From Sedimentisphaera salicampi (lineage in GTDB: Bacteria; Planctomycetota; Phycisphaerae; Sedimentisphaerales; Sedimentisphaeraceae): 64,000 bases of DNA. Shown piece after piece: positions 8,092 through 18,096 of the stretch; within the stretch, counting starts at the first letter, position 1; the number at the start of each line of letters is the position of its first letter. Made by a program: the position numbers and the translations under genes. Where the stretch lies: assembly GCF_002117005.1 (NCBI RefSeq), contig NZ_CP021023.1, positions 2,280,995-2,344,994 on the forward strand. Reading direction: 5' to 3'. The notes below the pieces were generated by a model that was not told the origin of the DNA, ran no database searches, and saw only the letters and a list, made by a program, of their open reading frames with translations.

Positions 8092-10326
8092 TCAGCGGTT
8101 TTTATACCCGTGCGAATCGGTCATCTCGAAAACGAGCCTCCGGCTATTCATAATTTGCGAATATGTGATATACGGTTTGTTTATAGTTTTGCCGTCGAGA
8201 GTAATTGAGCGAACATATTTATTTTCATCGCTGAGGTTCCTTGCAATTATCTCAAAAGTTTTTGGGCGGCCATTATGAGTAAGGTGCAGCTTGAATCTTG
8301 GAAATTGCGGAGCACCGAATGTGAAATGGTCTGTACCGGGCGAAACAGGATAAAAACCCATAACGCTGAATATATACCACGCAGACATCTGGCCGCAGTC
8401 ATCATTGCCGTTGATTCCGAGGGGCACATTGCGATAATTCTCCTCAGAAGTGTGTTTGCGAACAAGCTGCTGAGTCTTCCATGGTTTGCCGCAGTAATTG
8501 AACAGATAAATGTAATGATGGCCGGGCTCGTTATCGTGGCGATAATGGCCGTCTTCAAAGTTTTTGGTGAGCAAAGCTGCAAACTTCTCATCGCCGCCCA
8601 TCATTTCTATCATACCTTCTATATCATGCATCGCCCCAAATCGATACGTCCACGGGGAGCCCTCTGTGAAGCCCCAGTTGGGATGACCAGCCCATTCGCC
8701 ATTGAAAAGCCGAGGGGCTAAAAAACCAGTTTCGGGGTTGTACAGATTTTTGTAGTTACTGCTTCGCCGCATCAGGCGGCGATACTCATCATTTTTTCCA
8801 AGTTCCCCGGCCATCTGAGCTGCGCAGAAATCTCCATAACTGAATTCGACTGTGCGCGAAACAGATTCCTGAGTTCGGTCGAAGGGTACATAGCCGAGCG
8901 AATTATAATAAGATGACCCGCCGCGAGCCTCGTAATGCGGAATCTCTTCTCGGTCGCCCCACCCCCGCTTGGTGTCGCAATCGGGAGGCTGGAAGGCATT
9001 TTTACGAATTGCCTGATAAGCTTTATGAACATCATACGAGCGGAATCCCTTAATATAGGCATCAGCAATAACTGAATCTGCATGCGTGCCTATCATTATG
9101 TTTGTGTATGTGGGGTTGGGCCATTTCGGTATCCAGCCGCCCTGTTCGTACATCTGCACTAGAGACTGTATCATCGGGTTCACTCGCTCGGGCTGGATGA
9201 AATGAAAAAGCGGATGCACTGCGCGAAACGTATCCCAAAGCGAGAAATCATTGTAAGAAACGCCTTTGTGTATTTTGTCATCAAATGCGCTGTAGTACCG
9301 ACCGTATTCGGAAAACTCCCGCGGAAACAGCATCGTATGGAACATTGCAGTATAGAAGATTTCTTTCTGCTCCTCGCTCACTCCGCCAACCTCAATACGG
9401 CTCAAATTATCCTGCCACAGCTTGCGAGTGCTTTGGGAGAGCTTGTCGAAATTCCAATGGGGCACCTCATTTTCAAGATTTTGGCGTGCCTGCTCTAAAC
9501 TTATAAATGACGTTGCAATACGAGCGTTCACCTGTTCTTTTTCGGAAGTTGGGAAAGTAATATAGGCCCCCATACAAGATCCCCGCTCTTCGGCTGATCC
9601 CTCATTGATCTGGCCTTCTGTCCAAGTTCCATAAGTTTCAAACGGTTTGTCAAACTGAATAACAAACCAGCCTTTGAAGTTTTTCAGAGTTCGGACAAGG
9701 TGGGAACATTTCTGATCTGGGTTGTAACCTACAATTTCCTTTTTGTCGGGGCTGATATTAACATAACCCTTAAAGGGTTTGTCTTTTTCGGCATTTATAG
9801 CCTGAATAACCAAATGAGACTTGTCTGAACGGGGAAAGGTAAACCTAAAAAGAGCGCAGCGGGAAGCAGCGGCAATTTCGCCTTTTATAACCTTGCCGGC
9901 CTTTTGCATTTCAACAGAATAACGATACGGCGATGACTGCTCATTCTCATGGGAAAATGAAAGAGCCCGCCTGTCCTGCTGGACCTCCAGATCTCCGATT
10001 TGCGGCATAACAGATACGTATCCATAATCGCCCATCCAAACAGTAGGCTGATGGGTTGCCAAAAAGCCGATAATCTTATCATCCTCGTAAACGTAAGGCA
10101 TACGGCCAATGCGGTTTTGGCAGGTCTGGGGGACGAAGTTGGTCATGGCGAAGGGAGCATTCACGCAGGGCATTGTCCCGCCGCCTTCAAGGCCATCTTC
10201 AAAGCCGGCAAATGGGGTGCCAATGAGCGGGTTAACGCAGTCAACAGCCTGTCTGCCGCCTTGTACATCTGAGGCAAAAAACGCCGCCGCAGATAAAAGA
10301 AATAATACAAACTTACGCTTTACCAT
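8092..10326 (-). CDS. GH92 family exo-alpha-mannosidase, secreted
   Basis: Calcium-dependent inverting alpha-mannosidase family acting on alpha-mannans or N-glycan mannose. Residues 1-23 are a signal peptide (KFVLFLLSAAAFFASDVQG). The mature protein begins VDCVNPLIGTPFAG, the typical GH92 start. The N-terminal beta-sandwich covers about residues 30-275 and the (alpha/alpha)6 barrel the rest, with GH92 landmarks YSAFDDKIHKG, YNDFSLWDTFRAVHPL, GWIPKWPNP, GIEGNDDCGQMSAWYIF-like LGINGNDDCGQMSAWYIFS and GFYPVSPG. The length (744 aa) is normal. An AAAGG site precedes the ATG. It lies 90 bp upstream of uxaE on the same strand, so co-transcription is possible. The exact linkage specificity cannot be read from sequence. 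Confidence 0.92.
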   Translation of the reverse strand: MVKRKFVLFLLSAAAFFASDVQGGRQAVDCVNPLIGTPFAGFEDGLEGGGTMPCVNAPFAMTNFVPQTCQNRIGRMPYVYEDDKIIGFLATHQPTVWMGDYGYVSVMPQIGDLEVQQDRRALSFSHENEQSSPYRYSVEMQKAGKVIKGEIAAASRCALFRFTFPRSDKSHLVIQAINAEKDKPFKGYVNISPDKKEIVGYNPDQKCSHLVRTLKNFKGWFVIQFDKPFETYGTWTEGQINEGSAEERGSCMGAYITFPTSEKEQVNARIATSFISLEQARQNLENEVPHWNFDKLSQSTRKLWQDNLSRIEVGGVSEEQKEIFYTAMFHTMLFPREFSEYGRYYSAFDDKIHKGVSYNDFSLWDTFRAVHPLFHFIQPERVNPMIQSLVQMYEQGGWIPKWPNPTYTNIMIGTHADSVIADAYIKGFRSYDVHKAYQAIRKNAFQPPDCDTKRGWGDREEIPHYEARGGSSYYNSLGYVPFDRTQESVSRTVEFSYGDFCAAQMAGELGKNDEYRRLMRRSSNYKNLYNPETGFLAPRLFNGEWAGHPNWGFTEGSPWTYRFGAMHDIEGMIEMMGGDEKFAALLTKNFEDGHYRHDNEPGHHYIYLFNYCGKPWKTQQLVRKHTSEENYRNVPLGINGNDDCGQMSAWYIFSVMGFYPVSPGTDHFTFGAPQFPRFKLHLTHNGRPKTFEIIARNLSDENKYVRSITLDGKTINKPYITYSQIMNSRRLVFEMTDSHGYKNR

Positions 10327-10540
10327 ATTTTAACCTTTAACCTTTGAAAAACCGCATTTATTCTTATAAGCTTTGCAAATCCAACGGCCGTTTACTCTCT
10401 AACCTTTTCGGCACAATCTTTTTGAAAATATAGCTATTGGATGCACGCAAAACACCTTAAAAAATGGAACCTTTAGTTTGCCCTTTAGAGAGATGGCAAT
10501 TCCTGAATACAGTCTGCAGCGGAACCTCCGCCACTGGATT

Positions 10541-11509
10541 TTATTGCTTCGAGGCATCTATTTCTTTACGCTCCATAATATTCTCAGCCTTTGGGAAAGT
10601 GAAGGCGGGCTCTTTGTGAAGCAAAGTTTCTCCAAAATCGAGCATCGTATTGTTGCCAAGCTTTGTTATCTTCAAGGGCTTTATGAAGAGATTTGCTATC
10701 GCTCCCTTAATCCAACCGAACAGGCCGGCAGATTTGTTTTTCTCAGAGACAGATGCTATTGTTATGCCCATTTTGGGGGTCTTGTCAGTTTTCTCAAAAC
10801 TGAGCGTATTAACTCTGGCAACTATCTCATTTTTGCGGTTTTGATATTTGTATTTGCCGCCCTCAGGTACAACATCATAAAGACCAATTGTTACGGGGCT
10901 CTTCTTCCCCCTGTTATTGAACCTCAAATTTACCTCAGTAACAGCAGGGCCAGTGCCGGTTATTCTCCCCTTAGCCTCAATAGTGCCAAAACCATTTCCT
11001 TCAAGCTTGATATAATCCAAGATTTTTTCGAGGTTTTTGCCTTTTTTGAGCCCGTCTGAATTCTCTGCTATCATCTCGGAAGGTTCAAATGTGTTCATAT
11101 GAAAGCCGCTGCCTGAAATTTCAAATCCGCTGGTAACATGAAAAGAATTCGAATTTTTCTTTATCTCACGCGAGATTATATCCACCTGCTGCTCATTGCC
11201 GGCGCTGGATATATTATCAACAGGCGTAGGCGATATCAGCGGGACAAAATACATAAAAGAGGCTATCGGGTTATCTATCGGTTTATTGCTGTAGCTCATT
11301 TTCAAGGTGGGGCCGGCGGGCTTTTCTGAGGGCTGGCCGCCTTGGGGGGAAGCCTCGCTGCCGGGATTGCTTTCTGCGGCACGGAGATTTGAAACGGACT
11401 TATCAAAGACGGCCGCAAACGGCAATAAGCAAATCAATGCCGCCGAAAAAAGGACGAATGAACGGTTCGTTCTAAAGAACAAACCCGAATATATAGAAGG
11501 TAATTTCAT
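10541..11509 (-). CDS. Secreted or membrane-anchored protein of unknown function
   Basis: Not recognised. The N-terminus has a hydrophobic export segment (residues 16-36, FVLFSAALICLLPFAAVF), then a low-complexity Gly/Pro/Ser linker (about residues 45-70). The rest is a Lys/Asn-rich beta-predicted region with LRFNNRGKKSPVTIGLYDVVPEGG and repeated GSGF/GNGFGTIEAKGRITG motifs that suggest a beta-barrel or sandwich accessory protein. The ATG at 11509 is preceded by a strong GGGGGAG ribosome site. It lies divergently next to tRNA-Arg within the IS4-bounded segment and 215 bp upstream of the GH92 gene on the same strand. It could be an envelope accessory protein for glycan use, but nothing direct supports that. 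Confidence 0.75.
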   Translation of the reverse strand: MKLPSIYSGLFFRTNRSFVLFSAALICLLPFAAVFDKSVSNLRAAESNPGSEASPQGGQPSEKPAGPTLKMSYSNKPIDNPIASFMYFVPLISPTPVDNISSAGNEQQVDIISREIKKNSNSFHVTSGFEISGSGFHMNTFEPSEMIAENSDGLKKGKNLEKILDYIKLEGNGFGTIEAKGRITGTGPAVTEVNLRFNNRGKKSPVTIGLYDVVPEGGKYKYQNRKNEIVARVNTLSFEKTDKTPKMGITIASVSEKNKSAGLFGWIKGAIANLFIKPLKITKLGNNTMLDFGETLLHKEPAFTFPKAENIMERKEIDASKQ

Positions 11510-11813
11510 AAATTACTCCCCCTTCGAAAAATAGATACTTGGCAAATCAAAGACATTTCATTTTAAAAGCAAAGGCTTAGAAGCCCTTCTTTACAATGCA
11601 GGGTTATTATAACATACTGCTGCTATGATTTTAACCGTAAATTATTTTTTATTAAATCGTCCGCAAGCAAGCCTTATACAGGTTCAAATCAGTAATTCCT
11701 TGAGCCGATGCGCATTCCGCAGATTTCCACGCAGTTTCTCCGCCCGAAAACGTCTTTCGGCGGCACAGTGCGAACGGTAAAAAGCGAATGCAGCGAATAT
11801 TCAGAAAAGCCGA

Positions 11814-11833
11814 AACGGCTTTTTGCAGCCGTT
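11814..11833 (-). terminator. Possible terminator of tRNA-Arg
   Basis: AACGGCT/AGCCGTT hairpin (7 bp, 6-nt loop) about 20 nt after the tRNA 3' end on the same strand, followed by a T-rich but interrupted stretch. The rest of 11510-11813 shows nothing further that could be assigned. Confidence 0.4.
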
Positions 11834-11853
11834 GAGAGAGGATGAAAGCGAAC

Positions 11854-11927
<74 letters not shown>

Positions 11928-12037
11928 ATTGAAATTCGGGTGAACATATATTTATATGAAAGCCTCGCCGGCTGTCAAAGCAAATTGACTGCATAGAATA
12001 GCAAAAAACAAAAAAGTTGTCATTTTGTTATAAAAAT

Positions 12038-13545
12038 CACAGCCATCCCATAGAAGAACAAAATATAAGATGTTTCTTTGAAAATAGCGGGGTATGAGTT
12101 ACACTAATTTCAACAAACTAACCAAAAATTAGGAGTAACTCATGACACCCGCTAAGCATCAATATACAGTTCTCAAGCAGATATGCCAATATATTCCTGC
12201 TTATCTTGTTTCAAAATTATCCCGGCTTTACGGTATTGACAAGCAATCACGAACATTTTCTTGCTGGTCTCACATTGTATCTATGCTTCATGTCCAGATT
12301 GCTCACAGCCTCTCGCTGAACGACGTTGCCGACACATTGCGTAATCATTCCGGAGCTTTGATTCCTATTCGCCGTGCAACCCCACCAAGCAGGAATGGGC
12401 TTTCTCATGCAAACAGGGTTCGAGATCCTCGTATGGCAGAGACTCTCTTCTGGGAGGTGCTGTCCCATATCCAAGCCCAGCATCCTAATTTTGGCAGAGG
12501 TCATAAATACTCCGGCCTTCCAAGGCGTTTTAAGAGAGCAATATATGCGGTTGATTCAACAACGATTCAGCTTGTAGCCAACTGTATTGACTGGGCTAAA
12601 CATCGCAGACGCAAAGCCGCTGCAAAGTGCCACATGCAGCTTAATCTCCAGACATTCCTGCCTCAATTTGCTATTGTAAAAGAAGCCTCAACCCATGATT
12701 CGACAGAGGCTTATCAGCTCTGTCAGAACCTTAAAAGCGGCGAAATAGCGGTTTTTGACAAGGCTTACGTGGATTTTAAGCATCTGGCTGATCTTGACAG
12801 GCGAGAATTATTCTGGGTTACCAGAGCCAAAGACAATATGAAATATCGTTTTGTTAAACAGAATACAGAACCAAAAGGTGATATCCAATACGATGCATTA
12901 ATTGAACTTGAAATGCCGAAAAGCTATGAGGCCTACCCGAAGCAGCTCCGTTTGGTTAAGGCTTATGTGGAAGTTAACGGCGAGAAAAAGCTTATGAAAT
13001 TTATCACTAACAATACTCAGTGGGCGCCGAGCAGTATCTGCGGCCTATATAAATGCCGATGGGGCATAGAGGTGTTTTTCAAGCAAATAAAGCAGACTTT
13101 GCAGCTAAGCGATTTCCTAGGGCATAGCCAAGAAGCGATTCTATGGCAAGTATGGACGGCAATGCTTGCTTATATTTTAATACGGTATATAGGTTTCCTC
13201 GGCAAATGGAAAGGAACATTCAGTCGATTGTTTACTTTGCTGAGGGGTGTATTATTCAGCCGGCTGGATGTTTTTAGCGTTATGGCTGCCTGTGGGTCAG
13301 CACGTGGTTCACCGCGTATGGTTGCAAGCCCTCAGCAGGCTTATTTGCCAGGTTTTAATATGTAGCAAGATTTTACGCAAAGAAAGAGGTGAAAAAAGAG
13401 TGGGCAGTATTGAGCAAAAAACTGACAATTGAACAATAGCCAAAAAAATGCAAACTGGGGTGATTGAAATCCTTCAGGAAAAGGGCGTTTTAATACAATA
13501 AACAAGCCCTCAACGATAAATCTATGGACCTATGGGATGGCTGTG
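12038..13545 (+). mobile_element. IS4-family insertion sequence, full copy
   Basis: 1,508 bp with terminal inverted repeats CACAGCCATCCCATAG (12038) and CTATGGGATGGCTGTG (ending 13545). It holds one intact transposase gene. The region after the gene (13366-13545) is element sequence with nothing else visible. The immediate flanks do not match each other. The right flank instead matches the left flank of the fragment at 5941. Confidence 0.88.
12142..13365 (+). CDS. IS4 family transposase (DUF4372 type)
   Basis: 407-aa DDE transposase. The N-terminal ~75 residues match the DUF4372-type start (KQICQYIPAYLVSKL...SCWSHIVSMLHVQIAHSLSLND). The catalytic core has YAVDSTTIQL (first Asp, about residue 139), IAVFDKAYVDF (second Asp, about 207) and the C-terminal YKCRWGIEVFFKQIKQTLQ (YREK-like Glu, about 310). 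It is intact, with a TTAGGAG ribosome site just upstream. It can in principle mobilise the whole 5941-13545 unit, because the outer ends at both sides carry its terminal sequence. Confidence 0.95.
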   Translation: MTPAKHQYTVLKQICQYIPAYLVSKLSRLYGIDKQSRTFSCWSHIVSMLHVQIAHSLSLNDVADTLRNHSGALIPIRRATPPSRNGLSHANRVRDPRMAETLFWEVLSHIQAQHPNFGRGHKYSGLPRRFKRAIYAVDSTTIQLVANCIDWAKHRRRKAAAKCHMQLNLQTFLPQFAIVKEASTHDSTEAYQLCQNLKSGEIAVFDKAYVDFKHLADLDRRELFWVTRAKDNMKYRFVKQNTEPKGDIQYDALIELEMPKSYEAYPKQLRLVKAYVEVNGEKKLMKFITNNTQWAPSSICGLYKCRWGIEVFFKQIKQTLQLSDFLGHSQEAILWQVWTAMLAYILIRYIGFLGKWKGTFSRLFTLLRGVLFSRLDVFSVMAACGSARGSPRMVASPQQAYLPGFNM

Positions 13546-13554
13546 TATTTGATG
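13546..13554 (+). repeat. 9-bp direct repeat TATTTGATG, right copy
   Basis: Partner of 5932-5940, directly after the IS4 right terminal repeat. Confidence 0.75.
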
Positions 13555-13568
13555 CTATAATAAGCTTA

Positions 13569-13744
13569 AGTTCTATGGTTCGGGTTTCTTGGTGCGGCAG
13601 CTGCCGCACCAAGAAACAGCAGCGGTGAGTTCGATTTGTGCTTTGGGATATATAAGCCCGTACGGAGTGTGATCCGCCGCTGCTATCTTCGTTAAAATCC
13701 GAACAGTCGCATGGGACATTATATAATGAGCCCGAATTGCAAGA
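13569..13744 (+). ncRNA. Putative IS110 bridge RNA, copy 2
   Basis: Same sequence and foldable structure as the copy at 4065-4240, including the perfect 17-bp hairpin and both guide loops. Its natural upstream sequence has been replaced by the IS4 right end, so its promoter may differ. Confidence 0.65.
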
Positions 13745-13752
13745 AAGGATAA

Positions 13753-14736
<984 letters not shown>

Positions 14737-14761
14737 ATACTTGACTTTTAACACAGTCACT

Positions 14762-15060
14762 CCGTGGTTAATATATATCTTTCTCTGCGTACTGCTGTCC
14801 ACTTATTCCGTCCCGCCTGCGGCGGGCCTACATGCGTGGCTCGGTTTAAATATCTCGTTTTGTTAAGTTGCTGCGTATTACTAACGACAATCAGAGCCGT
14901 GCGTGGAGGTCCGCCGGAGGCGGAGCGGAACAAGCGGATAGATTTGTGGCGAGTGACAGAGCTGCAAGTCCGCCTGCGGCGGATTGCTCGTGGCAAAATC
15001 ATTAGTGAAAAATTAGCGGGGATTAGCGGCTAATAAATATCGCATAAAAAAATCTCCGTG
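14762..15060 (+). repeat. REP/BIME-like intergenic repeat, right of IS110 copy 2
   Basis: Complete unit in the same orientation as 3710-4020, entered directly from the IS110 right end. It ends in a 'ctccgtgtaatctgtggatc' type tract. From 15061 to 15180 there is AT-rich sequence with a small hairpin (CTCAGC-tttttgct region) but no gene. Confidence 0.85.
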
Positions 15061-15180
15061 TAATCTGTGGATCAATTACGACTTAACAAGTAAAATTACT
15101 TGCGGAAGCGGTAAAAATTAAAAAATCTCAGCTTTTTGCTGATTTAGCCGTTTTTAAACTTGAAACCCGCCCATCGATTT

Positions 15181-15385
15181 GCTAAATTAAATCCTGTAGT
15201 ATTCTCTCTGCAAGCGTATTGCAGGGAAAATGATGAAATTGATTATCCGGCCATGAGCCCCTGCTTAGCTGCCTAACAGGGAATCGGGCTGGGGTTTTCG
15301 GTTTCAAATCTAAAACTTTATTTTTCGTAGTGGGGCACGGTGCCCCGGAAAAAAGAATTACTAATTTTATGGAAAGGTTTTTCAA
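15181..15385 (+). other. Possibly structured leader of the dockerin-like protein gene
   Basis: Contains three hairpins in series: CTGCAA-GCGTA-TTGCAG (15208-15224), CCCTG…CAGGG (15259-15282) and GGGGCA-CGG-TGCCCC (15332-15346). They end shortly before the ribosome site AAAGG and ATG of the 15386 gene. No T run follows, so this is not an obvious terminator. It does not match any riboswitch family I could recall. Function unknown. Confidence 0.35.
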
Positions 15386-16135
15386 ATGAAAAATTGTTTC
15401 TTTGCACTGCTCGCAGTTGCAGCTGTAGCTATGGCCGGTTCAGTAACGTTTACTGCTACCGACAATGGCGACGGAACTGCAACAGTAAGCTACTCAGCGG
15501 ATGCTGCAGTAGTAGGGTTCGCTCTGGATGTTGATTCAGATGTGGACGTAACAGACGTTGCTATCCCTTCATTCTTCGATGTTTTCATGGACTACGCCAA
15601 TGAAGAGGGCGAAAGCTATGTTTACGGCGAAGGCGGCCCGATCGCTGCTCAGGATGCTGCCGGAACGGCTTCTTTGCCAAGCGCTGCTTTCTGCATCAGC
15701 GCCGGCGGTCTTGAAGACGACGAAACAGACGTACCTTCTACAAGCGGCGATATCGTGGTAACTACAGGTGCTGCTGCATCTGTTACTATCGGCGAGAACG
15801 CTCTTCGCGGCGGCGTTGTTGATTATGATGGTGCTATGGACACTAACCTCCCTATCACCTTCGATATCACTGACGGCGGAACCGAGCCTCCAGAGTGTGC
15901 TGCTTATGATCTTGACGGCAACAACTTTGTAAATGCTGAAGATATAACAGCGCTTGTTAATTACATCAACAACAACGGTTCTGCTCCGTTCTGGTCAATT
16001 GCTGTTGACGAGTCTAACGGTGCCTACGATGTTGATGGGAATGGTTTCATCAACGCTGAAGACATAACAGCTACGGTAAACTACATTAACAACAATGGTT
16101 CAGCTCCGTTCTGGTCAATCTCTTGCGATTACTAA
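15386..16135 (+). CDS. Secreted protein with two C-terminal dockerin-like repeats
   Basis: Signal peptide at residues 1-17 (FFALLAVAAVAMA). The mature N-terminal domain (about 18-165) starts SVTFTATDNGDGTATVSY and is acidic and Thr/Ala-rich, like cohesin/PEP-CTERM-type beta-sandwiches. After a TEPPE linker come two nearly identical dockerin-like modules, DLDGNNFVNAEDITALVNYI and DVDGNGFINAEDITATVNYI, each followed by NNNGSAPFWSI. Each has a calcium-loop pattern DxDGNxxxNxED. The leading module resembles the start of the next gene's product, so the two are probably paralogous with different tails. Expected to be exported, perhaps part of a surface assembly; the ligand is unknown. GGAAAGG ribosome site 10 nt before the ATG. 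Confidence 0.85.
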   Translation: MKNCFFALLAVAAVAMAGSVTFTATDNGDGTATVSYSADAAVVGFALDVDSDVDVTDVAIPSFFDVFMDYANEEGESYVYGEGGPIAAQDAAGTASLPSAAFCISAGGLEDDETDVPSTSGDIVVTTGAAASVTIGENALRGGVVDYDGAMDTNLPITFDITDGGTEPPECAAYDLDGNNFVNAEDITALVNYINNNGSAPFWSIAVDESNGAYDVDGNGFINAEDITATVNYINNNGSAPFWSISCDY

Positions 16136-16184
16136 CCTCGGTTTGAGCGTTTAACTTTTAACTTAAATTTATAGGAGTTTTCAA

Positions 16185-16694
16185 ATGAAAAAGATACTTA
16201 CTTTAGTATTGGTTCTGGCTGTGGCGCAGTTCGCTTCTGCTGCTGTCAGTTGGGATGTAACTGATAATGGCGATGGTTCTTTCAGTGTTTCTATGATGAC
16301 TGATGATCAAGTAAATGCAGTTGGTGTAGGTAACATGGCTTTATCTAATCCAGCTGGCTCAATTGACTCAGGTGTTTGGAACGCTACTTTTACAACGACT
16401 CAACCAATCATAGATCTCTCGTCTTATGGCGACTATGACTTTGGTGGCGCAACAGCAAATGTAGGCGCAGGTGTATACACATCAGGTGAGCTTCTCAGCT
16501 TTAACTATACTGGTGCTGTAGGTGATACTATTACGCTAGAAGACATACCTGCATTTGGAATGACTGCTAATTATAGTACTCAGTCTGCTGGCAAGCAATC
16601 TCTTGCTGGTGAATCTATCACAATCGTTCCAGAGCCAATGACAATGGCCCTTCTCGGTCTTGGCGGCCTCTTCGTACGCCGTCGCAGCGCTTAA
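16185..16694 (+). CDS. Small PEP-CTERM exported protein
   Basis: 169 aa. The signal peptide (residues 1-19, LVLVLAVAQFASA) is followed by AVSWDVTDNGDGSFSVSM, which parallels the N-terminus of the upstream dockerin-like protein. The body is a small beta-rich domain with no catalytic motif. The C-terminus is a PEP-CTERM sorting signal: PEPMTM, a hydrophobic stretch ALLGLGGLF, then a basic RRR tail. In the known system such tails are processed by exosortase after export; no exosortase gene is in the window. TAGGAG ribosome site; 49 bp after the previous gene with no terminator, so the two may be co-transcribed. Confidence 0.85.
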   Translation: MKKILTLVLVLAVAQFASAAVSWDVTDNGDGSFSVSMMTDDQVNAVGVGNMALSNPAGSIDSGVWNATFTTTQPIIDLSSYGDYDFGGATANVGAGVYTSGELLSFNYTGAVGDTITLEDIPAFGMTANYSTQSAGKQSLAGESITIVPEPMTMALLGLGGLFVRRRSA

Positions 16695-16727
16695 TTAACT
16701 TTGAGCGTTTAGACCTCAACATTGAAA

Positions 16728-16757
16728 CGAAGCGGGGCGGTCTTGTTGGCCGCTTCG
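16728..16757 (+). terminator. Hairpin after the first PEP-CTERM gene
   Basis: CGAAGCGG/CCGCTTCG 8-bp stem with a 14-nt loop, about 35 nt after the stop, followed by only a short T-containing stretch. It may be a terminator or an mRNA-end stabiliser. Confidence 0.5.
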
Positions 16758-16899
16758 CTTAACCGATGGTTTCGGTGTTCGTTTCAGAACATTTGGGAGT
16801 TGACAGGCCCATCCGCACAGGCAGCTATCAGCGGTCAGGCAGGTCAGACAGGCGTGTTGGGGTAAGACGAAAATGTTAATTTTTAGCGGGAGTTAAAAA

Positions 16900-17586
16900 A
16901 TGAAAAAAGTATTAATGGTCCTGGCAGTAGTTAGCGTATGCTCGATGGCAATGGCCTTGAGCGTGTCTAACGAAACCACATGGACGGCTCTCCCGGATGA
17001 AACTCAGGTTGATCTGAATCTTGATAAGTTCGACACCTCTCTTGGTACGCTCACCGGCGTTACTCTTGAGGTTAGAACCAAGACACTCGGCGCAGAAGTT
17101 CAGCTTGATAACGATTCTACTGAGGCTCAAACGGGCACAGGAAAAGTTATCAATACTGTAACCTTCAATTCAACTGTATCCACTGTGGACAGCAGCTTTC
17201 AGGCTATCACCGGCGCTGATATCAGCGTTAATGAAACTCAGGCCTTCGAGCTCGACCCCACTTCCGGGGATCCCGTAGGCGAGTTCAACGTAACAACGGG
17301 TGATGACTATGCAGAGTGGGTACCTGGTGATATTGAGAAATTCGTTATTCAGGAAATAGCTGATGCTGTTTGGGGTCAGTATGAAGGTACTGGCGAAGAG
17401 TTTACTCTGAGTTTCACCCCAAGTATGCTCACAGGAGCTACTTTTGACGGCGAAAACGGGCACTTCGAGGGCTCAAGCCCGAATGCTCAAGCCTTTGCAA
17501 AGGTAACCTACGAGTATATCCCAGAGCCAATGACAATGGCACTTCTCGGTCTTGGCGGCCTATTCGTACGCCGCCGCAGCGCTTAA
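16900..17586 (+). CDS. PEP-CTERM exported protein
   Basis: 228 aa. Signal peptide at residues 1-19 (VLMVLAVVSVCSMAMA), then a Thr/Asp-rich beta-sandwich region resembling the choice-anchor type domains that precede PEP-CTERM tails, and the sorting signal PEPMTMALLGLGGLF followed by RRR at the C-terminus. The last ~21 codons and the first ~25 nt after the stop are almost identical to those of the 16185 gene, although the rest of the proteins is unrelated. This points to 3'-end exchange between paralogous tails. A strong terminator follows. The function of the mature protein is unknown. Confidence 0.85.
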   Translation: MKKVLMVLAVVSVCSMAMALSVSNETTWTALPDETQVDLNLDKFDTSLGTLTGVTLEVRTKTLGAEVQLDNDSTEAQTGTGKVINTVTFNSTVSTVDSSFQAITGADISVNETQAFELDPTSGDPVGEFNVTTGDDYAEWVPGDIEKFVIQEIADAVWGQYEGTGEEFTLSFTPSMLTGATFDGENGHFEGSSPNAQAFAKVTYEYIPEPMTMALLGLGGLFVRRRSA

Positions 17587-17623
17587 TTAACTTTGAGCGT
17601 TAGACCCAAACTTTAATTAGACT

Positions 17624-17656
17624 CGGGGCGTTTGAAAAAACGCCCCGTTTTTTTTT
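17624..17656 (+). terminator. Strong intrinsic terminator of the PEP-CTERM cluster
   Basis: CGGGGCGTTT…AAACGCCCCG stem (10 bp) followed by ten T residues. Confidence 0.93.
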
Positions 17657-17856
17657 TGATCGAAACTGCTTCCTTGCACGGCTTTCATTTTCACTGCAAA
17701 ACTGCTGCCCCCTCCTCGCCCTCTCACTGCGGGAAAAGCAACACACGGACAAACAATCGCAGATACGAACAAACACTGGGGAAATAAGTGCGTGTCTGTG
17801 GAAGTCCGTGATGGTCGCTGATGATTTCGCCAACAGGCCTGTCAAGTCCTGATTTT

Positions 17857-18075
17857 GCCACGAGCAATCCGCCGCAGGCGGACTTGCAGCTCTGCCACTT
17901 GCCACGAATCTATCCGCGTGTTTTCCGCCTCGGGCGGACAGGCTCTCCGCCTTCGGCGGACTCCACGTGCGGCTCTGATTGTCATTAGTATTACGCAGCG
18001 ACTTCACGATACTAATATTTAAACCGAGCCACGCATGTAGTCCGCCGCAGGCGGGACGGAATAAGTGGACAAAAG
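17857..18075 (-). repeat. REP/BIME-like intergenic repeat (minus orientation)
   Basis: Complete unit read on the minus strand, with palindromes and core as in 3710-4020. The stretch 17657-17856 between the terminator and this unit holds no recognisable gene. Confidence 0.85.
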
Positions 18076-18096
18076 GACGCAGAGGAAATATATAAT

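Noticed and set aside
12031-12037. Independent insertion of the full IS4 copy with its own target duplication
   Set aside because: The left flank (TATAAAAAT) and right flank (TATTTGATG) differ. The right flank matches the outer flank of the IS4 fragment at 5941 instead.
15181-15346. Riboswitch upstream of the dockerin-like gene
   Set aside because: Several hairpins exist, but none of the conserved motifs of riboswitch classes I know is present. Kept only as a possible structured leader.
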